The translations under genes were made by a program, and so were the position numbers. Shown here in pieces: positions 7,934 to 14,765 of a stretch of DNA of 22,385 bases (positions within the stretch are counted from its first letter, which is position 1; each line of letters begins with the position of its first letter). This DNA comes from Methanomassiliicoccales archaeon PtaB.Bin134 (GTDB lineage: Archaea > Thermoplasmatota > Thermoplasmata > Methanomassiliicoccales > UBA472), in assembly GCA_002067045.1 (NCBI GenBank), contig MVPZ01000091.1:1-22385 (forward strand), written 5' to 3'. The notes beneath the pieces were generated by a model. It saw only the letters and a list, made by a program, of their open reading frames with translations, was not told the origin of the DNA and did not search any database.

Positions 7934-8010
7934 CATTTCATCATGGACCGAACGCATGGTCGGCCGGCCATGGCCATTAAGGTAATGTACCCATATTCAG
8001 AATCACCCTC

Positions 8011-8520
8011 ATGCCCCGTTACGAGAAGAGGTTCGAGGACACCCTGGTAGGTGATGTCTCCGACAAGCTGGTGCTCAAGCCTTCCCGGGTCTCCAAGGAT
8101 GCCAACCTGGGGGAGGTGGTCGATCAGATGCTGGCCAATCCGCTCTCCCGCAAGGTCTACGTGACCGACCAGAACGGACGTTATTTGGGGACAGTGAGCA
8201 CGGAGACCGTGCTCAGGCTGATGGGCTATCGGCTGGGAATAAGGGACGTCGGAGGCGTCTCCTTCTACCGCTTCCTCAGGGACACCCTCAAGGAGAGGGC
8301 CGACAGCGTGATGGTGAAGGGGCGCACGGTGACCAAGGACACCAAGCTCTCCTCGGCCATGCGCATGATGATCGAGGACCACCTGAACGACCTGCCGGTG
8401 GTGGATGCGGATGGCATGCTCATAGGCGAACTGGTCAGCCAGGAGCTGTTCATGGAGGGTCGCAGGGTGTTCGACCCCAAGGACCCTCTCATGGTCGAGC
8501 CGCGAACGGACGGACCCTAG
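8011..8520 (+). CDS. CBS-domain-pair protein
   Basis: Protein of 169 residues made of two CBS motifs and little else. The first is about 15-75 (VLKPSRVSKDANLGEVV to YLGTVSTETVLRLM). The second is about 98-150 (VMVKGRTVTKDTKLSSAM to NDLPVVDADGMLIGELVS). CBS pairs bind adenosyl compounds such as AMP, ATP or SAM and usually regulate a partner. ATG 8011 lies about 31 nt after an ATTAAGGTAA box. It is divergent from the GTPase operon and convergent with the PAC2 gene; its TAG stop overlaps the PAC2 TAG in the shared CTAG at 8517-8520. Partner unknown. Confidence 0.85.
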   Translation: MPRYEKRFEDTLVGDVSDKLVLKPSRVSKDANLGEVVDQMLANPLSRKVYVTDQNGRYLGTVSTETVLRLMGYRLGIRDVGGVSFYRFLRDTLKERADSVMVKGRTVTKDTKLSSAMRMMIEDHLNDLPVVDADGMLIGELVSQELFMEGRRVFDPKDPLMVEPRTDGP

Positions 8521-9284
8521 CCATAGAGGTTGGAATATTCCACCGGCTTCTTGGGCTGCTGCACCGACTCCATGGCCTTCTGCATCTCGGTCTCGATCTG
8601 CTCGGCCTCCTTGACCAGCGGTTCCGGGTCGAGCTTGATCTCCGGGAGCATGTCCCCCACCACCTCCAGCAGGTTGGCGGCGCCCCTGGCGTCCGGAAGG
8701 TCGGTGCGGGCCGAGCCCAGCAGGCAGATCACATCCATCTGATACCTCTCCCCTTCCGAGAGCAGCAGTCCGGATATGCCGGTGACCATCCCCTCCTTCA
8801 ATTCCTTGACGCCATAGGTCTCCAGCATGGCGCGGGTGCGCTGGGTGGTGCCCACCCCGAACACCTTGCCCTCTCCTTCCGCGCCCAGGTTGATCCCTTC
8901 CAAGGTCATTATGGTGGAGATGCCCTTCTTCTTGCACCACCCCAGTATGTCGTTGGACAGCTCCTTGATCAGCTCAGGCTGGGGCATGAACTCGCAGGTG
9001 ATCACCGCCAGCTTCTCGCACTGCTCCCCTTTGTCCTCGCATCCGCGATGCCCGGAGTATATGCGCACCGGGGGCGAGGGTATTCCTTCGTGGATTATGG
9101 TGTAGGGCGGGAAGCGCTTGGATATGATGGCCGCCTTGCGCTCAAGCTTCATGGAACGGACGATGTAGTTGGAAGCTATAGAACTGACCAGCCCCACGCT
9201 GGGAAAGCCGATCACCACCATGGCGTCCTTGAGGTCAACCTCTCCGTACTCGTGTATGAAAATGTCACCTTCGTTCATGGGCAT
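8517..9284 (-). CDS. PAC2-family protein, proteasome-assembly-chaperone-like (PbaB type)
   Basis: Protein of 255 residues of the PAC2 superfamily. The start resembles archaeal members (DAMVVIGFPSVGLVSSIASNY), followed by FPPYTIIHEGIPSPPVRIY, TLEGIN and MVTGISGLLL. In archaea and eukaryotes PAC2 proteins help assemble the 20S proteasome. The last three residues are Leu-Tyr-Gly, which fits the HbYX rule (hydrophobic, Tyr, any) used by PAN and PbaB to dock into alpha-ring pockets. A charged helical segment (about 215-245) leads to that tail. Start: ATG 9284, with ATG 9278 as alternative; an AT-rich box at 9311-9320 fits either. It ends in TAG in the shared CTAG. Confidence 0.83.
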   Translation of the reverse strand: MPMNEGDIFIHEYGEVDLKDAMVVIGFPSVGLVSSIASNYIVRSMKLERKAAIISKRFPPYTIIHEGIPSPPVRIYSGHRGCEDKGEQCEKLAVITCEFMPQPELIKELSNDILGWCKKKGISTIMTLEGINLGAEGEGKVFGVGTTQRTRAMLETYGVKELKEGMVTGISGLLLSEGERYQMDVICLLGSARTDLPDARGAANLLEVVGDMLPEIKLDPEPLVKEAEQIETEMQKAMESVQQPKKPVEYSNLYG

Positions 9285-9310
9285 CAGTGTGCTTAAAAGG
9301 AAGGTGGGGG

Positions 9311-9320
9311 ACTTAATACT
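9311..9320. promoter_or_regulatory. AT-rich box between divergent PAC2 and M16 genes
   Basis: ACTTAATACT lies in the 57-nt gap. Its centre is 26 nt before GTG 9342 (M16) on the plus strand and 32 nt before ATG 9284 (PAC2) on the minus strand, so it could serve both. A second minus-strand candidate, CTTTTAAGC at 9291-9299, would place the start site inside the PAC2 coding region and is less likely. Confidence 0.45.
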
Positions 9321-9341
9321 TGACGGTCTGGTTACGGCTCA

Positions 9342-10655
9342 GTGAAAACGGTTAAGCCGAGAATGCCATGCCCACCCTCGATGGAGAAGGGACCTACGCT
9401 GCAGCGGACATCCTCAGGAATACCGGTGATAGTGGAGGAACTTCCGCGCTCGCGGACCGCCGCGCTCTCGGTCAACTACCGCGTTGGTTCGAGGGACGAG
9501 TCCCCGGAGATGTGCGGGGCGGCGCACTTCCTGGAGCACATAATGTTCAAGGGCACGCGCCTGCGCAACGCCAAGCAGTTCTCGGAGATGGTGGAGGGAG
9601 CCGGGGGGGAGATGAACGCCTATACCACCAAGGAGTCAACCTCCTTCCATGTGTTCTCCCTGGACGAGACCTTCGAGGTCATGAAGGGGCTGATGGCCGA
9701 CATGATGACCTCCCCCCTGATCGACGAGGAGCACGTGGAACTGGAAAGGGGCGTGGTCCTGCAGGAGATAAGCATGCTGGAGGACGACCCCGAGGATTAC
9801 TGCCGGGTGCTCCTTGACCGTTCCATATGGGAGGGTAATCCCATGGCCAACATCGAGACCGGGCGTCCCGAATGCGTCTCCGAGCTGAAGGCCAGGGACC
9901 TGCGCCACTTCTTCGAACAGCATTACCGCCCCCCGAACATGTGCGTGGTGGCCTGCGGGAACGTCTCCGCGCGGGACGTGCTGGAGTGGGCGGAGGGGAA
10001 CTTCGACGGGCTTCCCCGGGCCCCCATGAGCGACGGGCGCGAACCGCCTGTCCCCCGGGCCTGCACCAAGGTGTTCCCCCGCAAGGGGGACCAGGCCTAC
10101 GTGGAGGTGGGCTTCCCCGGGCTGCCCGGCAGCCACCCGGACCGCAAGGCCCTGACGGTGGCCTGCATAATCATGGGCGGTGGTACGTCATCCCGTCTGT
10201 ACCAGACGGTGCGGGAGGATCGCGGGCTGGTATACCACATCAGCATGTATCCGCAGTCCTACACCGACTGCGGGATCGTGGACACCTTCTTCTCCGCTTC
10301 CATAGGCAACCTGGTACCGGTGATGAGGACCGTGTCCGAGGAGATCTCCCGCTTCAAGGACCAGGGGCCGACGGCCGAGGAGGTGCAACGGGCCAAGCGC
10401 TGGATCAAGGGGATGCTGGTTCGAAAGCTGGAAGGAACCGACAGCCGCCTCTACTGGCAGGGCGAGCATTACATGATATACGGGGAGCTGGCCGACTCCG
10501 AGCGGGTGCTGGCGGAGTTCGAGCGGGTGAACGCCGAGGACGTCATCCGGGTCAGCAACGAGATCTTCATGAGGAAGAACATGTGCGTGGCCATGCTGGC
10601 CCCGGAAAAGGAAGGGGAGCTCGCGGCCCGCCGCATGCAATCACTGGACTTCTAG
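9342..10655 (+). CDS. M16-family zinc peptidase (processing-peptidase-like)
   Basis: Protein of 437 residues, one complete pair of M16 domains. The inverted zinc motif is HFLEH (His62, Glu65, His66). The third ligand Glu142 lies 76 residues further on, in VVLQEISMLEDDPED, as expected for active members. The second half has the substrate-binding RLYQTVREDRGLVY segment. Homologues degrade peptides or process precursors; this one has no signal peptide and is probably cytoplasmic. GTG 9342 is 26 nt after an AT-rich box, matching leaderless genes nearby. ATG 9363 and ATG 9381 are alternatives, since homology only begins around residue 20. It ends in TAG and overlaps the convergent hydrogenase-protease gene by 15 nt. 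Confidence 0.88.
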   Translation: MKTVKPRMPCPPSMEKGPTLQRTSSGIPVIVEELPRSRTAALSVNYRVGSRDESPEMCGAAHFLEHIMFKGTRLRNAKQFSEMVEGAGGEMNAYTTKESTSFHVFSLDETFEVMKGLMADMMTSPLIDEEHVELERGVVLQEISMLEDDPEDYCRVLLDRSIWEGNPMANIETGRPECVSELKARDLRHFFEQHYRPPNMCVVACGNVSARDVLEWAEGNFDGLPRAPMSDGREPPVPRACTKVFPRKGDQAYVEVGFPGLPGSHPDRKALTVACIIMGGGTSSRLYQTVREDRGLVYHISMYPQSYTDCGIVDTFFSASIGNLVPVMRTVSEEISRFKDQGPTAEEVQRAKRWIKGMLVRKLEGTDSRLYWQGEHYMIYGELADSERVLAEFERVNAEDVIRVSNEIFMRKNMCVAMLAPEKEGELAARRMQSLDF

Positions 10656-11111
10656 CCCCAGGACCTTGAGCACCGCATCCACGGCCTGTGGCACGGCCCT
10701 CTCCACCTCTTCGGTCAGGGTGTCGATAACGGTCCAGACATCGTTGACCTCCACGGCGATGAAGTTGATCCTCTTGGGCATGCGCTCGGGGAACAGCCTC
10801 CGCCCCAGCTCGATGGCCATGTGAATGTTGACCTCGTGGGGGTTGGTGCCGTGCAGAGCGTTCTTGAAATCGGCAGGCTCCAGGAGCATGACCGTGCCGG
10901 CCGGGTACTTCTCAGTGACGATGGCATCGACCACCACCACCTCTTCGTAATCGAGCATGATCTCGATCAGGTCCAGGCCGCTGACCGACTGCTGATCGAA
11001 GTCCAGGTCGGGAAGGTCCAAGGCCTTGATGGCGTCCACCACCTTGAACCCCACGCCATCGTCGCAGATGAGGGGGCTTCCGATGCCCAGCACCAAACGG
11101 GAGGCTTTCAT
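10641..11111 (-). CDS. Hydrogenase maturation protease (HycI/HupD family)
   Basis: Protein of 156 residues. It clips the C-terminal extension of a [NiFe]-hydrogenase large subunit after nickel insertion. The N-terminal motif GIGSPLICDDGVG (9-21) carries the nickel-sensing aspartate (Asp18), a second aspartate follows in VVVVDAI, and a histidine lies in NPHEVNIH. These match the Asp/Asp/His nickel-binding set of the family. The first glycine motif has Ser where most members have Asn (GxGN). ATG 11111 is 27 nt from a TTAATAATG box, so the mRNA is probably leaderless. The 30 codons open upstream overlap the divergent promoter region and are rejected. No hydrogenase gene is in the window; hdrCB lie 1 kb away. 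Confidence 0.88.
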   Translation of the reverse strand: MKASRLVLGIGSPLICDDGVGFKVVDAIKALDLPDLDFDQQSVSGLDLIEIMLDYEEVVVVDAIVTEKYPAGTVMLLEPADFKNALHGTNPHEVNIHMAIELGRRLFPERMPKRINFIAVEVNDVWTVIDTLTEEVERAVPQAVDAVLKVLGLEVQ

Positions 11112-11132
11112 CGGCCTGCCGAAGCAAGGTTG

Positions 11133-11142
11133 CATTATTAAC
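11133..11142 (-). promoter_or_regulatory. TATA box of the hydrogenase maturation protease gene
   Basis: Minus-strand GTTAATAATG is centred about 27 nt before ATG 11111. Confidence 0.5.
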
Positions 11143-11153
11143 TTTGCCCTAAA

Positions 11154-11168
11154 CGCCGCAGGACGGCG
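11154..11168. promoter_or_regulatory. Inverted repeat, candidate operator between divergent promoters
   Basis: CGCCG-CAGGA-CGGCG is a perfect 5-bp inverted repeat with a 5-nt spacer. It sits between the two divergent TATA boxes, directly beside the one for the LysR/ModE-like regulator. Its position would allow that regulator to control itself and the hydrogenase protease gene. Short GC-rich repeats occur by chance in this genome, so the call is weak. Confidence 0.3.
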
Positions 11169-11169
11169 G

Positions 11170-11180
11170 ATTAATCTAAT
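11170..11180 (+). promoter_or_regulatory. TATA box of the LysR/ModE-like regulator
   Basis: ATTAATCTAAT is centred about 26 nt before ATG 11200, predicting a leaderless mRNA. Confidence 0.5.
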
Positions 11181-11199
11181 CCCTAGGGGATACCGGGGC

Positions 11200-12006
11200 A
11201 TGACCGTGGTGCAAGCCTTCCTGGCCGTGCAGGTCAGCGGGCGTCATCTCACACCCAGCCAGGCCCAGGCGGTGCTCGCCCTGTACCTCGAGGGCACCCA
11301 GAGGGCGGCCGCACGCTCCCTGGGGATATCCGCCCCTGTGCTCAACCGGCACCTGCGGCAGGTGGAGGCCAAGGCCGGCCAGCCCATAATGGACTGCGGT
11401 CCCCGGGGCACGGTGCTCAACGAGCTGGGGGAGAGGATCGCCCGGGAGCAGCTGGCCCTGCAGGGGAAGATGAAGGGCCGTCAGCACCTGGCCGTGGGCT
11501 GTACGCCCCTGACCGAGGACCTGCTCCTGTCGGCCCTCAACTCCGCGGACCCTCGCGGAGAGGCCGAGCTGGTGATCTCCGAGGACCGCCTGAACGTGGG
11601 CGATTTCCAGGCCGGGCTGCTGGACCTGGTGGTGCTGGACGATCCGCTCTATGCCTACGAGGCCGAGGGTGCGGAGTGGGAGGAGGTTGGCCATGACCGA
11701 TTGCTGCACGTGCGGAAGGGGGCCGACTACGGGCGCTTCCGCTTCGGCCCGCAGAGGCTGGGGTTCCGTCATCTGGACTCAACCAAGGTGAAGTACAGGG
11801 TGGTGCGCACCTACTCCTCGTTGGCCGCGATGGTCCGCAGTAACCACAGCTACTTCGTGAGCGAGAGCCTCCTGGCCCGCAAGGGGCATCGGGTGCGGGC
11901 CAGCGACGAACCCATACCATACGCCATCCTCTGCCTCTATCGTCCCGGGGTCCCGGGGGTGGAGGGGCTGCTGCAGGTGATGCGCAACGCCTCCTCGATA
12001 GTGTAA
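11200..12006 (+). CDS. LysR/ModE-like winged-helix transcription regulator
   Basis: Protein of 268 residues. About 14-75 form a winged helix-turn-helix of the LysR/ModE kind (LTPSQAQAVLALYLEG, QRAAARSLGISAPVLNRHLR, then RGTVLNELGERI). The remainder resembles a reduced periplasmic-binding-protein ligand domain: HLAVGCTPLTEDLLLSAL, FQAGLLDLVVLDDPLY, then SSLAAMVRSNHSYFVSESLL in the place of the LysR effector-domain end. The ligand is unknown; ModE-like relatives sense molybdate or tungstate. ATG 11200 is chosen by its TATA distance; 58 upstream codons are open but run antisense through the hydrogenase-protease gene. It is divergent from that gene, so a regulatory link is plausible. Ends in TAA. 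Confidence 0.72.
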   Translation: MTVVQAFLAVQVSGRHLTPSQAQAVLALYLEGTQRAAARSLGISAPVLNRHLRQVEAKAGQPIMDCGPRGTVLNELGERIAREQLALQGKMKGRQHLAVGCTPLTEDLLLSALNSADPRGEAELVISEDRLNVGDFQAGLLDLVVLDDPLYAYEAEGAEWEEVGHDRLLHVRKGADYGRFRFGPQRLGFRHLDSTKVKYRVVRTYSSLAAMVRSNHSYFVSESLLARKGHRVRASDEPIPYAILCLYRPGVPGVEGLLQVMRNASSIV

Positions 12007-12042
12007 CCTATTAAGATAACACTCGTAGCAATTTTCGTTCAT

Positions 12043-12052
12043 CTTTAAATAT
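12043..12052 (+). promoter_or_regulatory. TATA box of the hdrC-hdrB operon
   Basis: CTTTAAATAT is centred about 40 nt before ATG 12088, predicting a leader of about 14 nt that contains the purine run GAGGAA (12075-12080). Confidence 0.6.
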
Positions 12053-12087
12053 GATATCTCCGCTCCTTGGGCAAGAGGAAGACTTTC

Positions 12088-12597
12088 ATGTCAAACGTGA
12101 AGATACCAGACCCGGACTTCGCCCAAAGCATCATCGATGCGGGCGGCAAGACCTTGGACCTGTGCTACCAGTGCGGTACCTGCACCGGCAGCTGCCCCTC
12201 CGGACGCACCACCGCGTTCCGCACCAGGCAGCTTATCAGGAAGGCCCAGCTCGGACTTAAGGACGACATCCTGCCCTCCGAGGACCTGTGGATGTGCACC
12301 ACCTGCTACTCCTGCGTGGAGAGGTGCCCCAGGGACGTCGACATCGTCGACATCATCATCCTGATGAGGAACATGGCCGTGGCCAAGGGCTACATGGCCG
12401 AGGACCACAAGAAGGTCGGACGCTCCCTGTTGAACACCGGCGCCACCGTGCCCGCCTCCGACAAGCTGAAGCAGCTGAGGGTGAGCATGGGCCTGTCGGA
12501 GAACCCGCCGACCACCGTCGGGGACGCCAAGGCCATGGCCGACTTCCGCAAGATCATGGAGAAGACCGGATTCGACAAGCTGATCGGAGGTGCGTAA
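12088..12597 (+). CDS. hdrC: CoB-CoM heterodisulfide reductase subunit C
   Basis: Protein of 169 residues with two classic [4Fe-4S] motifs, CYQCGTCTGSCP (C26, C29, C32, C36) and CTTCYSCVERCP (C70, C73, C76, C80). HdrC passes electrons from flavoprotein HdrA to HdrB in the cytoplasmic heterodisulfide reductase complex, which regenerates CoM-SH and CoB-SH and, with MvhADG, bifurcates electrons from hydrogen to ferredoxin. ATG 12088 is preferred over TTG 12067, which would add MGKRKTF and cover the purine-rich SD-like GAGGAA. The TAA stop is immediately followed by the ATG of hdrB. hdrA is not in the window. Homologous HdrC-like proteins exist in non-methanogens. Confidence 0.93.
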   Translation: MSNVKIPDPDFAQSIIDAGGKTLDLCYQCGTCTGSCPSGRTTAFRTRQLIRKAQLGLKDDILPSEDLWMCTTCYSCVERCPRDVDIVDIIILMRNMAVAKGYMAEDHKKVGRSLLNTGATVPASDKLKQLRVSMGLSENPPTTVGDAKAMADFRKIMEKTGFDKLIGGA

Positions 12598-13452
12598 ATG
12601 TCCAACAACAAGTTCGCCCTGTTCCTGGGCTGCGTCGCCCCCCTGAGATACCCCGGTATCGAGAAGGCCACCAGGGAGATGTTCAAGGCCCTGGGTTACG
12701 ACCTTCAGGAGATGCCCGGCGCCGGCTGCTGCCCGGCCCCCGGTGTCATCCGCTCCTTCAACCAGGCCACCTGGTTGGCGCTTGCGGCCCGCAACCTTTG
12801 CATCGCCGAGAAGCAGGGCTGCGACATCCTGACCATCTGCAACGGCTGCTTCGGCTCACTGTACGAGGCCAACCACATGCTCCAGGAGGACCCTGAGCTG
12901 CTGAAGAAGGTCAACGAGATCCTGGCCGAGGTCGGGATGAAGTACGAGGGCAAGGTCCACGTGCGCCACTTCGCCGACGTCATGTTCAAGGACATCGGCA
13001 TCGAGAAGCTGAAGCAGAAGATATCCAACCCCCTGAACTTCAATGTGGCCGTCCACTACGGATGCCACTTCGCCAGGCCCACCAAGATAAAGCACATCGA
13101 CGACCCCGAGAGGCCCCACCTGCTGGACGAGCTGGTGGAGTGGACCGGCGCCAAGAGCCTGCCCTACGCCGACAAGAACATGTGCTGCGGCGCCGGAGGC
13201 GGTGTCAGGAGCAGGGACGCCAAGTTCGCCCTGAGCTTCACCGAGACCAAGCTGAAGAACATGAAGGCGGTGAGCGCCCAGTACATCATCGATGTCTGCC
13301 CGTTCTGCCACCTGCAGTTCGACCGCGGCCAGAAGGACCTGCCCGGATACGACATACCGGTCATCCACCTGGCCCAGCTCTACGGCCTGGCCATGGGCCT
13401 GCCCAAGTCCTCCCTGGGACTTGAGGCCCACGAGATCAAGGTCACCCTGTGA
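12598..13452 (+). CDS. hdrB: CoB-CoM heterodisulfide reductase subunit B
   Basis: Protein of 284 residues with two cysteine-rich CCG domains. The first has the segments GAGCCPAPG and TICNGCFGSLYEAN. The second has HYGCHFARPTK, NMCCGAGGGVR and DVCPFCHLQFD. In characterised HdrB these cysteines hold the two noncubane [4Fe-4S] clusters that split the CoM-S-S-CoB disulfide. All expected cysteines are present, so the protein should be active. ATG directly abuts the hdrC stop, indicating coupled translation. Its own TGA is merged with the SD of the following small gene (TGAGGT). Confidence 0.93.
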   Translation: MSNNKFALFLGCVAPLRYPGIEKATREMFKALGYDLQEMPGAGCCPAPGVIRSFNQATWLALAARNLCIAEKQGCDILTICNGCFGSLYEANHMLQEDPELLKKVNEILAEVGMKYEGKVHVRHFADVMFKDIGIEKLKQKISNPLNFNVAVHYGCHFARPTKIKHIDDPERPHLLDELVEWTGAKSLPYADKNMCCGAGGGVRSRDAKFALSFTETKLKNMKAVSAQYIIDVCPFCHLQFDRGQKDLPGYDIPVIHLAQLYGLAMGLPKSSLGLEAHEIKVTL

Positions 13453-13461
13453 GGTCTCGGT

Positions 13462-13740
13462 TTGCACCAGGCACACTTGGTCGGGGTGTACACCCCGGAG
13501 GAGATACCTGAGGAGCTGGACGGCTTCGTCAAGTATCAGGCGGCCCGCGATGGACACCAGATGAAGGCCGGGGAGAGGATCGCCGTGCTCAACGTGGTTG
13601 GCACGTCCTCCTACGTCCCGGTCTTCCTGGGCGACCTCAAGGGCCTGGAGGACCTGGAGGCCAAGCTCTCCGAGCACGGCGTTCAGGCGGACCAGGTGAG
13701 CATGGTCTCCCTGCGGCGCGTGCTGCAGGAGATGGTGTGA
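13462..13740 (+). CDS. Small unknown protein co-transcribed with hdrCB
   Basis: Protein of 92 residues that I do not recognise. It has no cysteine and no membrane segment. The middle (GERIAVLNVVGTSSYVPVFL) reads as two beta strands and the end (LEAKLSEHGVQADQVSMVSL) as helices, so it is a small alpha/beta protein. The start is TTG 13462, supported by GAGGT at 13451-13455 six bases upstream, fused to the hdrB stop; there is no ATG before codon 34. Codon choice matches the neighbours. Being third in the hdrCB operon suggests a role linked to heterodisulfide reduction, such as assembly or regulation (inference). Confidence 0.62.
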   Translation: MHQAHLVGVYTPEEIPEELDGFVKYQAARDGHQMKAGERIAVLNVVGTSSYVPVFLGDLKGLEDLEAKLSEHGVQADQVSMVSLRRVLQEMV

Positions 13741-13760
13741 ACGTAAACCCCTTCCCCAGA

Positions 13761-13773
13761 TTTTCTTTTTATT
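13761..13773 (+). terminator. T-rich terminator after the hdrCB operon
   Basis: TTTTCTTTTTATT follows the last operon gene by about 20 nt. Runs of T on the coding strand are the usual archaeal termination signal, and such runs are rare in this GC-rich window. Confidence 0.5.
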
Positions 13774-13812
13774 CCAGCAACTATATGGTGAGGGGCTCGG
13801 GGAAGAGAAAAC

Positions 13813-13858
13813 TTATTAATAGGTTCACTTGTTTCCGAGTTCATCTCGCGATTGGAGG
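13813..13858 (+). promoter_or_regulatory. Promoter and Shine-Dalgarno of the eS1 gene
   Basis: A TATA box, TTATTAAT (13813-13820), is followed by a predicted start site near 13843. GGAGG at 13854-13858 lies seven bases before the TTG start at 13866. The strong SD is what decides this unusual start codon. Confidence 0.65.
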
Positions 13859-13865
13859 CTATTAA

Positions 13866-14591
13866 TTGGCTGCTACTAAAAAAGCGTCTACGAAGGCCGC
13901 CTCAAGGAAGGTCAAAGACCGGTGGAAGGCCAAGGAGTGGTACAAGCTGTACGCACCCCTGATGTTCAACCAGGCCCAGCTGGGCGAAACCCCCAGTGCC
14001 GATGCTACCAACCTGATCGGCAGGACCACCGAGGCGACCGTCCACGATATCAACGGCGACTTCTCTAAGATGCATGTTAAGCTCAAGTTCAGGGTCCAGG
14101 ACGTCAACGGTTTCGACGCCCACACCGTGTTCATCGGTCAGGACCTGACCAGTGATTACATCAGGCGCCTTACGCGCCGCAAGCGGACCAAGACCGACCA
14201 TGTCATCGACGTCCGCACCAAGGACGGATACCTCATCCGCGTGAAGCCCATGAGCATCACCGAGAAGCGCATCCAGTCCTCCCAGGAGACCGCTCTCCGC
14301 ACCATCATGGACGACGAGATGCGCCGGATGGGCGAGGAGAAGACCATCTCCGAGATAGTCAAGGCCATAATAGACGGCGAGATGGCCCGCAGGCTGGGAA
14401 CCGTCTGCAAGGTCATCGTGCCCATCAAGAGGGTCGAGATCCGCAAGACCGAGGTGCTGGAGATGGGCGTGGGTCCTCAGGACCAGCCGGTCTTCGCTCC
14501 CGAGGCCCCCGCCGAGGAGGAGGTCTCCGAGGCTGCGCCCGAGGCGCCGGTCGAGGAAGAGGCCCCCGCGGTCGCTGAGGCCGAAGAGTAA
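13866..14591 (+). CDS. rps1e: Small-subunit ribosomal protein eS1 (S3Ae)
   Basis: Protein of 241 residues, matching archaeal/eukaryotic eS1 throughout: KDRWKAKEWYKLYAP, FNQAQLGETPSADATNLIGR, HVKLKFRVQDV, then DYIRRLTRRKRTKTDHVIDV and SITEKRIQSSQ. It binds the small subunit near the mRNA exit. The start is TTG 13866, with a strong SD seven bases upstream and the expected MAATKKASTK-type basic N-terminus. The last 30 or so residues are a low-complexity tail of Ala, Pro and Glu (EAPAEEEVSE and similar), beyond the conserved fold. The tRNA-Met gene follows 15 nt downstream. Confidence 0.95.
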   Translation: MAATKKASTKAASRKVKDRWKAKEWYKLYAPLMFNQAQLGETPSADATNLIGRTTEATVHDINGDFSKMHVKLKFRVQDVNGFDAHTVFIGQDLTSDYIRRLTRRKRTKTDHVIDVRTKDGYLIRVKPMSITEKRIQSSQETALRTIMDDEMRRMGEEKTISEIVKAIIDGEMARRLGTVCKVIVPIKRVEIRKTEVLEMGVGPQDQPVFAPEAPAEEEVSEAAPEAPVEEEAPAVAEAEE

Positions 14592-14606
14592 ACCATTTCC
14601 CCGAAT

Positions 14607-14710
14607 GCCGGGGTGGCTCAGCCTGGTGGAGCGTCGGACTCATAGGGATCAGGAACTAGACCCTCTCCAGGGAAATCCGAAGGTCAGGGGTTCGAACCCC
14701 CTCCCCGGCA
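14607..14710 (+). tRNA. Elongator tRNA-Met (CAT) with a 30-nt intron
   Basis: All arms can be folded by eye. The acceptor GCCGGGG (14607-14613) pairs with CCCCGGC (14703-14709), followed by discriminator A. The D-arm GCTC/GAGC, anticodon stem TCGGA/TCCGA and T-arm AGGGG-TTCGAAC-CCCCT are all present. The anticodon CAT is at 14641-14643. A 30-nt insertion, about 14645-14674, follows position 37; removing it gives the standard seven-base loop CTCATAA and a 74-nt tRNA. GGAT at the intron start can pair with ATCC across the 3' splice site, resembling a bulge-helix-bulge site, though the exact cut is ambiguous by one A. CCA is not encoded. It is elongator type, since it begins G1-C72 with GCCGGGG. 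Confidence 0.93.
14645..14674 (+). other. tRNA-Met intron (canonical 37/38 position)
   Basis: Thirty bases between A37 and A38 of tRNA-Met, expected to be removed by the archaeal splicing endonuclease. An equally good reading shifts the intron one base upstream (14644-14673), because A occurs at both junctions. Confidence 0.75.
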
Positions 14711-14728
14711 CTCCCCTGCCACTCTCAA

Positions 14729-14735
14729 TTTTCTT
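14729..14735 (+). terminator. Oligo-T terminator after tRNA-Met
   Basis: TTTTCTT lies about 19 nt after the mature tRNA end. It is the only T-run in the spacer before the ArsA gene. Confidence 0.35.
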
Positions 14736-14765
14736 GCGCGGCCGTGCTATGCAATCATTAAAGTA

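Noticed and set aside
13751..13805. Seven-base inverted repeat CTTCCCC / GGGGAAG with a 41-nt loop before eS1
   Set aside because: The loop is long and the sequence simple; it spans a T-rich terminator and probably arises by chance.
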